Under the pieces are notes generated by a model. It did not search any database, was not told the origin of the DNA, and was given only the letters and a program-made list of their open reading frames with translations. Of a stretch of DNA of 8,061 nt, positions 1-6,369 are shown one piece after another. The stretch's first letter is position 1; every line of letters starts with the position of its first letter. This stretch comes from Deltaproteobacteria bacterium (GTDB lineage: Bacteria; Desulfobacterota; Desulfobacteria; Desulfobacterales; ETH-SRB1). The stretch spans positions 1-8,061 of the forward strand of contig QMMZ01000065.1 of NCBI GenBank assembly GCA_003647525.1, written 5' to 3'. A program made the translations under genes and the position numbers.

Positions 1-2
1 AA

Positions 3-92
3 AGAGAACAAAAACCAATTGATAAAGAATTTCAAGCGTCCTGGGTTGGCAAGGGAGCACACAGCAAAAGCTATATAAAACCATGTACCTAA
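3..92 (+). CDS. C-terminal end of an upstream gene (partial, unidentified)
   Basis: The window opens in a reading frame that stays open from base 3 to a TAA at 90-92, giving about 29 residues that end in SYIKPCT. The composition is mixed and protein-like (Trp, Cys and charged residues) with ordinary codon use, so it may be the tail of a gene that starts before the window. The frame starting at base 1 is also open, to a stop near 78, so the choice of frame is a judgement. The stop codon lies inside the left arm of the inverted repeat at 87-253, as expected if that element sits hard against the end of the gene. I do not recognise the protein family. Confidence 0.3.
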   Translation, partial: REQKPIDKEFQASWVGKGAHSKSYIKPCT

Positions 93-253
93 ATTGAGCG
101 ATTAGCTGTTAGTCATTAGCGTTTAGCTTTGAAAAATCAAGCTATTACGTTAATTAGAAATTGCACACAATGGGTGAAAGCTTGTAATAGCAAAACATTC
201 TGTAATCATTAAACTAATAGCTAACCGCTAAAGGCTAATCGCTCAACTTAGGT
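87..253. repeat. Inverted-repeat element with TTAGC-type arms
   Basis: The left arm (about 87-137) reads ACCTAAATTGAGCGATTAGC and continues with further TTAGC units. The right arm (about 204-253) contains GCTAATCGCTCAACTTAGGT, its reverse complement with one mismatch, followed inwards by CTAACCGCTAAAGG. A second, inner stem pairs GCTATTAC (140-147) with GTAATAGC (184-191). The arms match the style of the element at 4671-4889: GCGRTTAGC units leading into TTGAAAA at the inner end of the left arm. This is probably a non-autonomous repeat element. It lies just upstream of the first methyltransferase gene, and a promoter for that gene, if any, would have to lie in or after it; I see no convincing -35/-10 pair. 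Confidence 0.75.
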
Positions 254-310
254 TAGGGTAGAGTGTTTTTTTAAGCCATCAAATACTAATGTTTCTGGAA
301 TGCTTTAGTA

Positions 311-1555
311 ATGAACAAGGAGAAACAATTGGTTAAACCATTAAACAAGGAACAAATAGAAACTTCCAAGACTTTGTTAGGTAAAAATACAGTAGATATG
401 CTCCTTCAAGTACATGAAGATGCATTATGGATACTAGAAAATCTCGGAGTGGGCTGTAAACAGCCGGAAATTCAAAAAGCTTATAAGAAGTATGAATCTG
501 AAGGCTTGGCGGTTTTATATGAAGACAGGATATTTGTTACTTCTGAATTGGTTAAGCAATGTCTTAATAATGTTCCGGGTCTAAATGAATTTTTTGTACC
601 TCTGAACAGTTTTTTTATCGGCGGAACTGCGCCATATGTTTATGATGACAAAGCAGGAAAAGGGGGCGTTATTCCTACAGCAGAGCATGTGGTTCGTATC
701 GCTCAAACTGCCGAAAAAAATAATGTAGTAAGCGGTATGGGCAGAGGTGTAAAATTAAAAGACGAAGTCCAGCAAATGAATATAATGGATGAGAACTGCA
801 ATAAGCCGCTTTATTTTGCCGTAACCTCGGATAGATCTCTTACAAGGGCGGTAGAACTTCATGAAAAAAGAAAGAATATTATGATTGTTTTCTGCCTTAC
901 CCGCCCCCCACTTGAGGTCAATGAAAACTTCTCAGAATATTTTGTAAAAGTTGTAAAGGCAGGCTTGCCTGTATTTATATCAGCAATGCCAATGGCCGGC
1001 ATAAGTGCGCCTTATTGTTATAACGGGGTTCTTGCTATGACCCACGCTGAAGTTTTGTTCGGCATATGTGCTGCTCAATTACTCAATCCTGGTGTAACAT
1101 GCGTACATGCAGGTTTTCCGACCATTGCCGATCCCAGGATAGAATATAATCCCAATTACGGTTTAATAAGCCATAATTTACTGAATATCCTGATGAGCCA
1201 TCTTAATCTAATTCTTGATATACCAACATTCCAAAGCGCAGGAACAACCCATGAAGAACATCCTACGCCTAAAGCATATGATGATGCAAAAAAAGGTCAG
1301 GCTCTATGTCTGAAATATGGATTTCATATGATCCGGCATCCATTTTCTTTCCTTCGCTATCTAATTGATTTCTCTTTAGAAAAACTTGAAAAAAGCATTG
1401 AAATCGCAGAAAAAATCAGTCCTGAAGATGCCTCTAAAGTCGAGATGCCGGTATATGACGAACGAGGGATGGAATCTATAAAGCGCAACGGCCTAAAAAT
1501 GTATATGGACGACCCGCTTACTACAGCAAATCTTGGAAAAATTTTTGTAAATTAA
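311..1555 (+). CDS. MttB-family (trimethylamine/quaternary-amine methyltransferase-like) protein, copy 1
   Basis: Predicted cytoplasmic, 414 residues, MttB superfamily. The family signature is clear: an N-terminal HEDALWILENLGV helix (from residue 35), GGTAPYVYDD (104-113), MPMAGISAPY starting at residue 226 and running into the THAEVLFG and AQLLNPG segments, and GFHMIRHPF (from 337). Characterised relatives transfer a methyl group from trimethylamine, or from glycine betaine and other betaines in non-pyrrolysine members, to a corrinoid protein. No in-frame TAG interrupts the frame and the stop is TAA, so it is a non-pyrrolysine type. It is shorter than typical MttB proteins (about 480-500 residues), but the paralogue at 4899-6077 ends in the same way, so this is a subfamily trait and not a truncation. 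Start: ATG 311 has only a weak upstream GGAA; a TTG at 329 preceded by AAGGAG (317-322) is an alternative. The substrate is unknown and no corrinoid partner is nearby. Confidence 0.88.
   Translation: MNKEKQLVKPLNKEQIETSKTLLGKNTVDMLLQVHEDALWILENLGVGCKQPEIQKAYKKYESEGLAVLYEDRIFVTSELVKQCLNNVPGLNEFFVPLNSFFIGGTAPYVYDDKAGKGGVIPTAEHVVRIAQTAEKNNVVSGMGRGVKLKDEVQQMNIMDENCNKPLYFAVTSDRSLTRAVELHEKRKNIMIVFCLTRPPLEVNENFSEYFVKVVKAGLPVFISAMPMAGISAPYCYNGVLAMTHAEVLFGICAAQLLNPGVTCVHAGFPTIADPRIEYNPNYGLISHNLLNILMSHLNLILDIPTFQSAGTTHEEHPTPKAYDDAKKGQALCLKYGFHMIRHPFSFLRYLIDFSLEKLEKSIEIAEKISPEDASKVEMPVYDERGMESIKRNGLKMYMDDPLTTANLGKIFVN
317..322 (+). promoter_or_regulatory. Possible ribosome binding site for an alternative TTG start at 329
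   Basis: AAGGAG lies six bases before an in-frame TTG at 329, while ATG 311 has only GGAA (297-300) ten bases upstream. The paralogue begins much closer to the conserved H-x-DAL helix, so the residues before 329 are not needed by the family. Either start is possible; ATG 311 is kept as the default. Confidence 0.3.
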
Positions 1556-1562
1556 AATAATA

Positions 1563-1704
1563 GAGCCGGTTTCAAAACGTTTCAGTTTGTTCAAGGTCAA
1601 GGAAGGCTAAAATTTTAACCAGAGGAATACATTGAGTATTTCGAGGATTAAAATTTAAGCCTGACGCAGAGATTGGGCAAAATGGGACGTTTTGTAACCG
1701 GCTC
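1563..1704. repeat. 142-bp near-continuous palindromic element
   Basis: The outer arms GAGCCGGTTTCAAAACGT (1563-1580) and ACGTTTTGTAACCGGCTC (1687-1704) pair with one mismatch. Pairing resumes in the middle: TTAAAATTT-type blocks on both sides, then AATAC (1626-1630) against GTATT (1636-1640) around a five-base loop. The centre of symmetry is about 1633.5 throughout, so the whole element could fold as one long imperfect hairpin. It fills nearly all of the gap between the first methyltransferase gene and the asparagine-synthetase-like gene, and ends one base before the latter's ribosome binding site. The layout suggests a MITE-like or REP-like mobile palindrome. A role in transcript folding is possible but unproven. 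Confidence 0.8.
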
Positions 1705-1710
1705 AGGGAG
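1705..1710 (+). promoter_or_regulatory. Ribosome binding site fixing the start of the AsnB-like gene
   Basis: AGGGAG sits eight bases before ATG 1719 and directly follows the 142-bp palindrome. It supports the start that puts Pro where the catalytic Cys of asparagine synthetases belongs, so the loss of Cys2 is not a mis-called start. Confidence 0.7.
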
Positions 1711-1718
1711 TTTAAAAT

Positions 1719-3200
1719 ATGCCAAGCATAGCAGGTATTATATCACAACATGGAAGAATCAGTTTCAACTCGACAAAGCAAGTAGGTAAAATGCTGAAGT
1801 ATATGCGCCATCGTGGTTCAGATAACAGCATTATACGGACTCTTGCAGATGATAGAGGTGCTTTGGGAGCCAATGAAATCAATTTAACTCCCGATAAAAC
1901 TTATTGTACTTCAATTGAAGAACTTCCTTATATACTTTTTGACGGTGAGCTTCAAAATGACAGGCCTGAAGGTCAAAGTGATATGGAGTTTTTTAAACAA
2001 TATTATGAAAAGTATGAAAAAGATTGTTTTTCAAGGCTTTATGGAAGCTTTTCTTGCGCAATCATTGAAAAGGATGAAGAAGTGATTCTTGCAAGGGATC
2101 ATGTTGGCGCAAGACCTCTGTTTTTTGGTTCAGATAACGGCACTTTTTATTTTAGCTCAGAAATGAAGGGGTTAAAGGATCATGTTCAGTTTAATATAGA
2201 GGAACTTGCTCCAGGCAACTTATACAGCTCAAAAAAGGGAATGAAAGAATTTGCGCCCTATTCTCCTGAATTGCCTGAATTTAATGATATAAAAGAGGCT
2301 ACAAATATTCTGAGAGATCTTTTAATAGAGGCTGTTAAAATAAGAATGGATGGAGTTGGTGGAATCTCTTTAAGCGGCGGTCTGGATAGTTCTATTATAG
2401 CAGCCATAGCCAAAGAATTTAACCCAAATCTAAAAGTTTTTACTGGTGCAGTAAAAAAAGCTCCAGGTCCGGATCTGGAAAATGCAAAGTTAATGGCCAA
2501 ATATTTAGGTCTCGAACACCACATTTATTTAATCTCAGATTCAGATGTTGAAAATTTCATCAGTGATGCGGTATGGTATCTGGAAAGCTTCGATGAAGAC
2601 TGTATCTCCGGTATTATTTCCAATTATTATGTATCAAAGATAGTTAAGGAACACACAAACTGTATTTTTGTAGGTGAAGGGGCCGATGAACTGTTCGGCG
2701 GTTATCGTATGGTTTTGAAAAATCCAAAAGTTAAAAGTGATGAGCAAAGAGAACGGCTGGCAAAAAAGCTATTGGAAATAGCTTATAACACCGCATTAAG
2801 GCGACTGGATCGCGCCTGGATGGCTAATGGAGTTCAGTATAGAACTCCATTCCTGGATAAAAAAATAGTTGATTTCAGCCAGAAGATTCCCATGAGCTGG
2901 AAAATCTATGGAGAAAAACAGATTGAAAAGTATATCTTGAGAGAGGCATTTAGAGATATCCTTCCAGAAAAAATTGCCAATCGTGAAAAACTAAGGTTTG
3001 CCATGGGTGTCGGCATGGACGATATCATGGGTGAACTCATCTCCGATAAAATTGATCCCCAGGAAATTAAAATGAGGCCGAAGGCAGCCTATGGCTTACC
3101 ATTCGCTTCTTTTAAAGAATTGTATTACTATGATGAATTTTTAAAACAATTTCCTCCCTCCTATGAAAAACAAACCGTTAGATGGGATCCTTTTAAATAA
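1719..3200 (+). CDS. Asparagine-synthetase (AsnB)-like ligase lacking the glutaminase cysteine
   Basis: 493 residues with the two-domain AsnB layout. The N-terminal Ntn-type domain (about 1-190) starts MPSIAGII where active enzymes start MCGIAG, so nucleophile Cys2 is Pro. Other glutamine-site positions are also altered: the NGE motif is DGE (75-77), and the usual Arg segment reads LGANEINL. RHRGSDN (30-36) and ARDHVGARPLFF (125-136) keep the fold. The C-terminal synthetase domain looks intact: PP-loop SGGLDSS (219-225), EGADELFGGYR (320-330), then RTPFLDK and a REKLRFAMGVG segment matching AsnB. Known AsnB enzymes adenylate a carboxylate and attack it with glutamine-derived ammonia; the related beta-lactam synthetase also lacks the Cys and uses an internal amine. 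I infer an ATP-dependent amide ligase using free ammonia or an amine. It lies between MttB copy 1 and the FAD oxidoreductase. Calling it a true asparagine synthetase would go too far. Confidence 0.85.
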   Translation: MPSIAGIISQHGRISFNSTKQVGKMLKYMRHRGSDNSIIRTLADDRGALGANEINLTPDKTYCTSIEELPYILFDGELQNDRPEGQSDMEFFKQYYEKYEKDCFSRLYGSFSCAIIEKDEEVILARDHVGARPLFFGSDNGTFYFSSEMKGLKDHVQFNIEELAPGNLYSSKKGMKEFAPYSPELPEFNDIKEATNILRDLLIEAVKIRMDGVGGISLSGGLDSSIIAAIAKEFNPNLKVFTGAVKKAPGPDLENAKLMAKYLGLEHHIYLISDSDVENFISDAVWYLESFDEDCISGIISNYYVSKIVKEHTNCIFVGEGADELFGGYRMVLKNPKVKSDEQRERLAKKLLEIAYNTALRRLDRAWMANGVQYRTPFLDKKIVDFSQKIPMSWKIYGEKQIEKYILREAFRDILPEKIANREKLRFAMGVGMDDIMGELISDKIDPQEIKMRPKAAYGLPFASFKELYYYDEFLKQFPPSYEKQTVRWDPFK

Positions 3201-3220
3201 TGTAACTACTCAGGTTGTCT

Positions 3221-3312
3221 GGTTCACGGTTCACGGTTGGCTACTTTTCGCTACCGTTCAATCTTCATCGTTCTCTAACCTTTGAACCGTGAACCTTTGA
3301 ACCGTGAACCGT
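3221..3312. repeat. GGTTCACGG-type inverted repeat with two tandem 15-bp units
   Basis: The left arm is GGTTCACGGTTCACGGTT (3221-3238), itself a 7-bp unit repeated. The right arm contains TTTGAACCGTGAACC twice in tandem (3281-3295 and 3296-3310) and ends in GTT, so it pairs with the left arm in more than one register. The core of about 40 bp contains no gene. It lies between the AsnB-like gene and the FAD oxidoreductase gene, ten bases before the latter's GAGGT ribosome binding site. Short-unit arms of this sort resemble those at 87-253 and 4671-4889 in design, though the unit differs. Confidence 0.75.
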
Positions 3313-3334
3313 TATAACTATTGAGGTATATTAA

Positions 3335-4666
3335 ATGTCTTTTCCAACAAAATATAAGTATGTAATTATAGGTGCAGGCATACATGGATTGAGCACCGCA
3401 TATCATCTGGCAAAGGAATTAAAACAAAAAAAAGCCGGGTCCGGCAAAGATATTCTTGTTATCGATAAGGCAGCGATCGGAGCCGGTGCTTCAGGTATTG
3501 CATGTGGTGTAATAAGGAATAACTATTTTCAGCCGGCCATGCGTGAACTCATGGCTCATAGCGTTGCTCTTTGGGAAGAAGATGCAAAAGGATACGGTTA
3601 TCACCCGGTAGGCTATATGCAGATATCCTGCGAACCTATGCACGCCGATGTGGCTAAAATTCATGAACAGCAGCAGGAGATAGGCTATGATTCCTTGTTT
3701 ATTGAGGGAGAAAAAGAATGTCTGAAATATATGCGAGATAATATTTTTCATGACTGGCAGGCTAAGAACATTACATCTGTTTTGCATGAATTAAAAGGTG
3801 GGTATGCACACAATACAAAATCACTTTATCGCCTTGCCGACAAGGCCGAAGCTGAAGGCGTAAGAATTCTCACAGGGGTTAGGGTAACCGGATTAAAAAC
3901 AGACAATAATTCTGTAACCGCTGTAGAAACTCAAAAAGGAGATATTAAATGTGATTATGTAATAATTGGGGCAGGACCATGGGCTAAAAGCTTCTGGGAC
4001 ATGCTTGATCTGCCAGATCAAATAGATATCAAAGATAATGACGGCAATATTCATAAAAACGTTAAGATATGGACATACTGGTGCCTTGTCGAGGGCACTC
4101 TTGGAGTTCCGCCTGACTATGCCATGAATAACGATGGCAAGATGCCTCCGGTTATTCATGTTGATACTGACGCGCCCTTATATTCAAGTGAGGACGGCAC
4201 GCTTATTACTGACAAACTGTGGGGTATATATTATAAGCCTGACTTTCATTTCGGTGGTGTTCAGGGAGGAGCTGCTCCATACATTGTTGAAGGAGAGGTC
4301 AAGGTTGATCCATATGGTATTGATTCCCCGGATTTTGTTGTAGGCCCTGATTTTGTTCATATGTGGACATCCGCTCTTGCCCACTGTCAGAAAAGGTATG
4401 AGAATAAGTATCAAAACTATAAGAATGAGCCATCTGGAGGCATCGGCGCGTTTACACCTGACAATTTCCCTGTTTTCGATACTATGAAAGACAATTGTTA
4501 TATGATTCTCGATTCCAACCATGGTTACAAAATGATCGGTGTCGGCAAACTGGTTGCCAAAGAAATTACAGGAGAAAAACAGAGTCTGCTCAAACCTTTC
4601 AGATTTGAACGTTATGCCAAAGGGGAACTGCACCCTGTTTCCAACAGTCCTTTCCCGTGGAGCTAG
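3335..4666 (+). CDS. FAD-dependent oxidoreductase, DAO / sarcosine-oxidase-beta-like
   Basis: 443 residues, DAO superfamily. The N-terminal Rossmann motif GAGIHGLS (13-20) follows a beta strand (YVIIGAG). Next comes a GAGASGIACG stretch leading to IRNNYF and HSVALWEE, the layout seen in SoxB-type sarcosine oxidases and related N-methyl amino acid dehydrogenases. A second nucleotide-binding strand, DYVIIGAGPWAK, lies in mid-protein. GGIGAFTPDNFPVFD (368-382) and SNHGYKMIG (394-402) form the usual C-terminal FAD-closing segment. The family oxidises secondary or tertiary amines to imines. Inference: it oxidises an N-methylated amine or amino acid produced or consumed by the flanking methyltransferases. 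There is no signal peptide, so it should be cytoplasmic. ATG 3335 has GAGGT (3323-3327) seven bases upstream. The stop is TAG, followed five bases later by the inverted repeat at 4671. The exact substrate and electron acceptor cannot be read from the sequence. Confidence 0.85.
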   Translation: MSFPTKYKYVIIGAGIHGLSTAYHLAKELKQKKAGSGKDILVIDKAAIGAGASGIACGVIRNNYFQPAMRELMAHSVALWEEDAKGYGYHPVGYMQISCEPMHADVAKIHEQQQEIGYDSLFIEGEKECLKYMRDNIFHDWQAKNITSVLHELKGGYAHNTKSLYRLADKAEAEGVRILTGVRVTGLKTDNNSVTAVETQKGDIKCDYVIIGAGPWAKSFWDMLDLPDQIDIKDNDGNIHKNVKIWTYWCLVEGTLGVPPDYAMNNDGKMPPVIHVDTDAPLYSSEDGTLITDKLWGIYYKPDFHFGGVQGGAAPYIVEGEVKVDPYGIDSPDFVVGPDFVHMWTSALAHCQKRYENKYQNYKNEPSGGIGAFTPDNFPVFDTMKDNCYMILDSNHGYKMIGVGKLVAKEITGEKQSLLKPFRFERYAKGELHPVSNSPFPWS

Positions 4667-4670
4667 TTTT

Positions 4671-4889
4671 AAAAATTTTCGACCTGTGCGGTTAGCCATT
4701 AGCGGTTAGCCGTTAGCATTGAAAAGGGGCGGAATATCAGTTGCTTCTCGCTTGCTATCTCAATTATATACAGGATGAAACATATAGAGAACTTAATCAA
4801 CAGGTCAATGAGGTAAATAGGATGTTAAACAGTTTTATCCAAAAGCTAACCGCTAATGGCTAAAAGCTAACCGCACAGGGAAAATTTTT
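4671..4889. mobile_element. Inverted-repeat element enclosing an IVS/S23-type gene remnant
   Basis: The left end AAAAATTTTC (4671-4680) and right end GAAAATTTTT (4880-4889) are exact reverse complements. Just inside, CCTGTGCGGTTAGC (4683-4696) pairs exactly with GCTAACCGCACAGG (4866-4879). Further TTAGC/GCTAA units (GGTTAGCCATTAGCGG on the left, CCGCTAATGGC on the right) extend the arms. Between the arms lies the C-terminal coding remnant of a four-helix-bundle protein (4723-4863). The arrangement looks like a shortened mobile intervening-sequence-like element. Its right end directly abuts the GGAG ribosome binding site (4890-4893) of the second methyltransferase gene. Confidence 0.7.
4723..4863 (+). 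pseudogene. C-terminal remnant of a four-helix-bundle (23S rRNA IVS / S23) protein
   Basis: After a TGA at 4720 the frame stays open to TAA 4861-4863 and encodes about 46 residues. They contain AEYQLLLACYLNYI, DETYRELNQQVNEV and NRMLNSFIQKLTANG in that order, the pattern of the last two helices of the S23/IVS four-helix-bundle family (AE-x-QLLLA, a Y-x-x-L helix, then RML-x-x-x-I-x-x-L). The N-terminal half is missing and there is no start codon with a ribosome binding site, so this is a broken gene. The last codons and the stop fall in the right repeat arm of the surrounding element. The family is known from proteins encoded in rRNA intervening sequences and from many stand-alone copies; their biochemical role is poorly understood. 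Confidence 0.7.
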
Positions 4890-4898
4890 GGAGAAAAA

Positions 4899-6077
4899 AT
4901 GGATCTCGAAAACTGTAATCTTTTGGAAAAAGTACATCAAGACGCATTAAAGATTTTGGAAGAAGTAGGAGTTAAATGCACATCTACTGAGGTCAGACAG
5001 GTCTTTGAAGATACCGGTCTGGCTGCTTTTGATGAAACCACAGGGCACCTCCATATTCTGAGTCCACTGGTTGAACAGGCAATTACTACTACCCCCAAAA
5101 GAGATAAGTACTGGATTCCGGAAAACTCATTCGGAGTGGGAGGTACAGCTCCTTTTGTCTACGATGATGACACAGGTGAACTGGTAGTCCCGACTTTCGA
5201 ACACCTTGCAAAAATAGCAAAAATAGTAAATGAAACAGAAGTAATAAATTTTATGGCAAGAGGGGTATTGATAAGAAACCAGGAAGTAAAAGTAATAGAT
5301 ACAATAGTTGAAAATTGTTCAAAGCCAATATACGTTGCAGCCGTAACTGATGAAGGCATAGCAAAAGTTCAGCAGGTTCATGAAACCAGAGGGAAACTGA
5401 CAGTACAGTTTTCCATTATAAACAGCCCTCTGACTCTTATAGAAGGAATGATAGATCCTTTTTTATCCTGTGTTCGCAAGGGCATCCCCATATATGTTTC
5501 AACAATGCCCATGGCGGGACTCTCAGCGCCTTATAGTATGTCCGGACTCTTGACTTTGACTCATGCTGAAGCCTTATTCGGGATAACCCTTGCTCAACTG
5601 GTTAATCCAGGCATAATGGTCGTTGATGCAGGCCTGCCTTCTATTGCTAATATTCAGAAAAACTATTCTGTTGATCTTGGTATGGTATCTCACAATATCG
5701 CCAATCTTCTTTTAGAAAAAATAAACAAAAAACTTAAAATACCCTCCATACAGACTGCATGTACAACAAATCAGGAAAAACCAAATGAAAAGTCCGAGAA
5801 AGACGCGATTAATGGCTATGCATTGATGAAAAAACACGGCTTTCATCAAATGAGGCATGCTTTTGGTTTTTTAAAGGAACTTGTTTCATTTTCCATAGCA
5901 AAGCTTGAAAAACATATAGTTCTCTGTAAAGAAACCATACCCGACCAGGCTCCTGCCTATGAAATTGAACCTTATGATCCTGAAGGTTTCGATGCTATTA
6001 AACGAAATAGCAGCCAACCCAATTATATGCGCGATGACCATACCCTGAAAAATACAGGCAAATCTTTTTTAAACTGA
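4899..6077 (+). CDS. MttB-family (quaternary-amine methyltransferase-like) protein, copy 2
   Basis: 392 residues, homologous over its full length to the protein at 311-1555 (roughly 40% identical by eye). It shares HQDALKILEEVGV (from 13), GGTAPFVYDD (81-90), MPMAGLSAPY (from 203), THAEALFG, AQLVNPG, GMVSHN, GFHQMRHAF (from 314), and an IKRN segment before a short tail ending in SFLN. It has no in-frame amber codon and ends in TGA, so it is a non-pyrrolysine member, and like copy 1 it is shorter than standard MttB. The start is firm: ATG 4899 has GGAG (4890-4893) five bases upstream and the conserved first helix begins within 15 residues. Two divergent paralogues suggest different substrates, successive demethylation steps, or a heteromeric complex; the sequence does not decide. 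Cytoplasmic, with no signal or membrane segment. Confidence 0.88.
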   Translation: MDLENCNLLEKVHQDALKILEEVGVKCTSTEVRQVFEDTGLAAFDETTGHLHILSPLVEQAITTTPKRDKYWIPENSFGVGGTAPFVYDDDTGELVVPTFEHLAKIAKIVNETEVINFMARGVLIRNQEVKVIDTIVENCSKPIYVAAVTDEGIAKVQQVHETRGKLTVQFSIINSPLTLIEGMIDPFLSCVRKGIPIYVSTMPMAGLSAPYSMSGLLTLTHAEALFGITLAQLVNPGIMVVDAGLPSIANIQKNYSVDLGMVSHNIANLLLEKINKKLKIPSIQTACTTNQEKPNEKSEKDAINGYALMKKHGFHQMRHAFGFLKELVSFSIAKLEKHIVLCKETIPDQAPAYEIEPYDPEGFDAIKRNSSQPNYMRDDHTLKNTGKSFLN

Positions 6078-6121
6078 TTTATACTTGAGTATTGACTATT
6101 TTTCGCTAATTATCTATTGAT

Positions 6122-6228
6122 TATAGACTTTCAGATAATTAATTTCACAAGGCCAGAAGGAGGAAGGCGTATTAGGTTATACGTCAACGACTGATAACAC
6201 AGTGAAATTATTTATCTGAAAGTCTATA
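6122..6228 (+). mobile_element. 107-bp MITE-like element, copy 1
   Basis: It has 27-bp terminal inverted repeats beginning TATAGACTTTCAGATAA, with one mismatch between the two ends in this copy. The core holds a small CGTAT/ATACG hairpin. The reverse complement of 7596-7702 aligns over the full 107 bp with six mismatches, so these are two copies of one element in opposite orientation. The TA at each tip is compatible with TA target duplication, as used by IS630/Tc1-type transposases; this is inferred. No transposase is encoded. It lies between the second methyltransferase gene and the nitrilase-family gene. The rest of the gap (6229-6369, 141 bp) is AT-rich and shows nothing I can name. Confidence 0.85.
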
Positions 6229-6369
6229 GCAGTTTAATATTTTAGCCACTTGGTAATATTTTTCTTAACATTTTAGCTTTATGAAACAAAAACCGGACGT
6301 GCATGAAGCGGATATATTTTCAAAAGGCTAAATTATTACTATTTTTCAATAGGTAAAGGTAATCAGCAA

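Noticed and set aside
3281..3310. Two tandem 15-bp repeats, possible CRISPR or iteron
   Set aside because: There are only two units with no spacers, and they form one arm of an inverted repeat; no cas or replication gene is nearby.
4184..4699. Long open frame (171 codons) on the - strand
   Set aside because: It lies antisense to the C-terminal half of the FAD oxidoreductase, whose motifs are conserved in the + frame; the - product shows no recognisable domain.
311..6077. Pyrrolysine-encoding amber codon in the MttB-family genes
   Set aside because: Both frames run uninterrupted and end in TAA and TGA; the only TAG stop in the set ends the FAD oxidoreductase at a natural C-terminus.
6281..6331. 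Small open frame of 16 codons starting ATG 6281
   Set aside because: There is no ribosome binding site (preceded by TTTTAGCTTT) and the peptide has no notable features.
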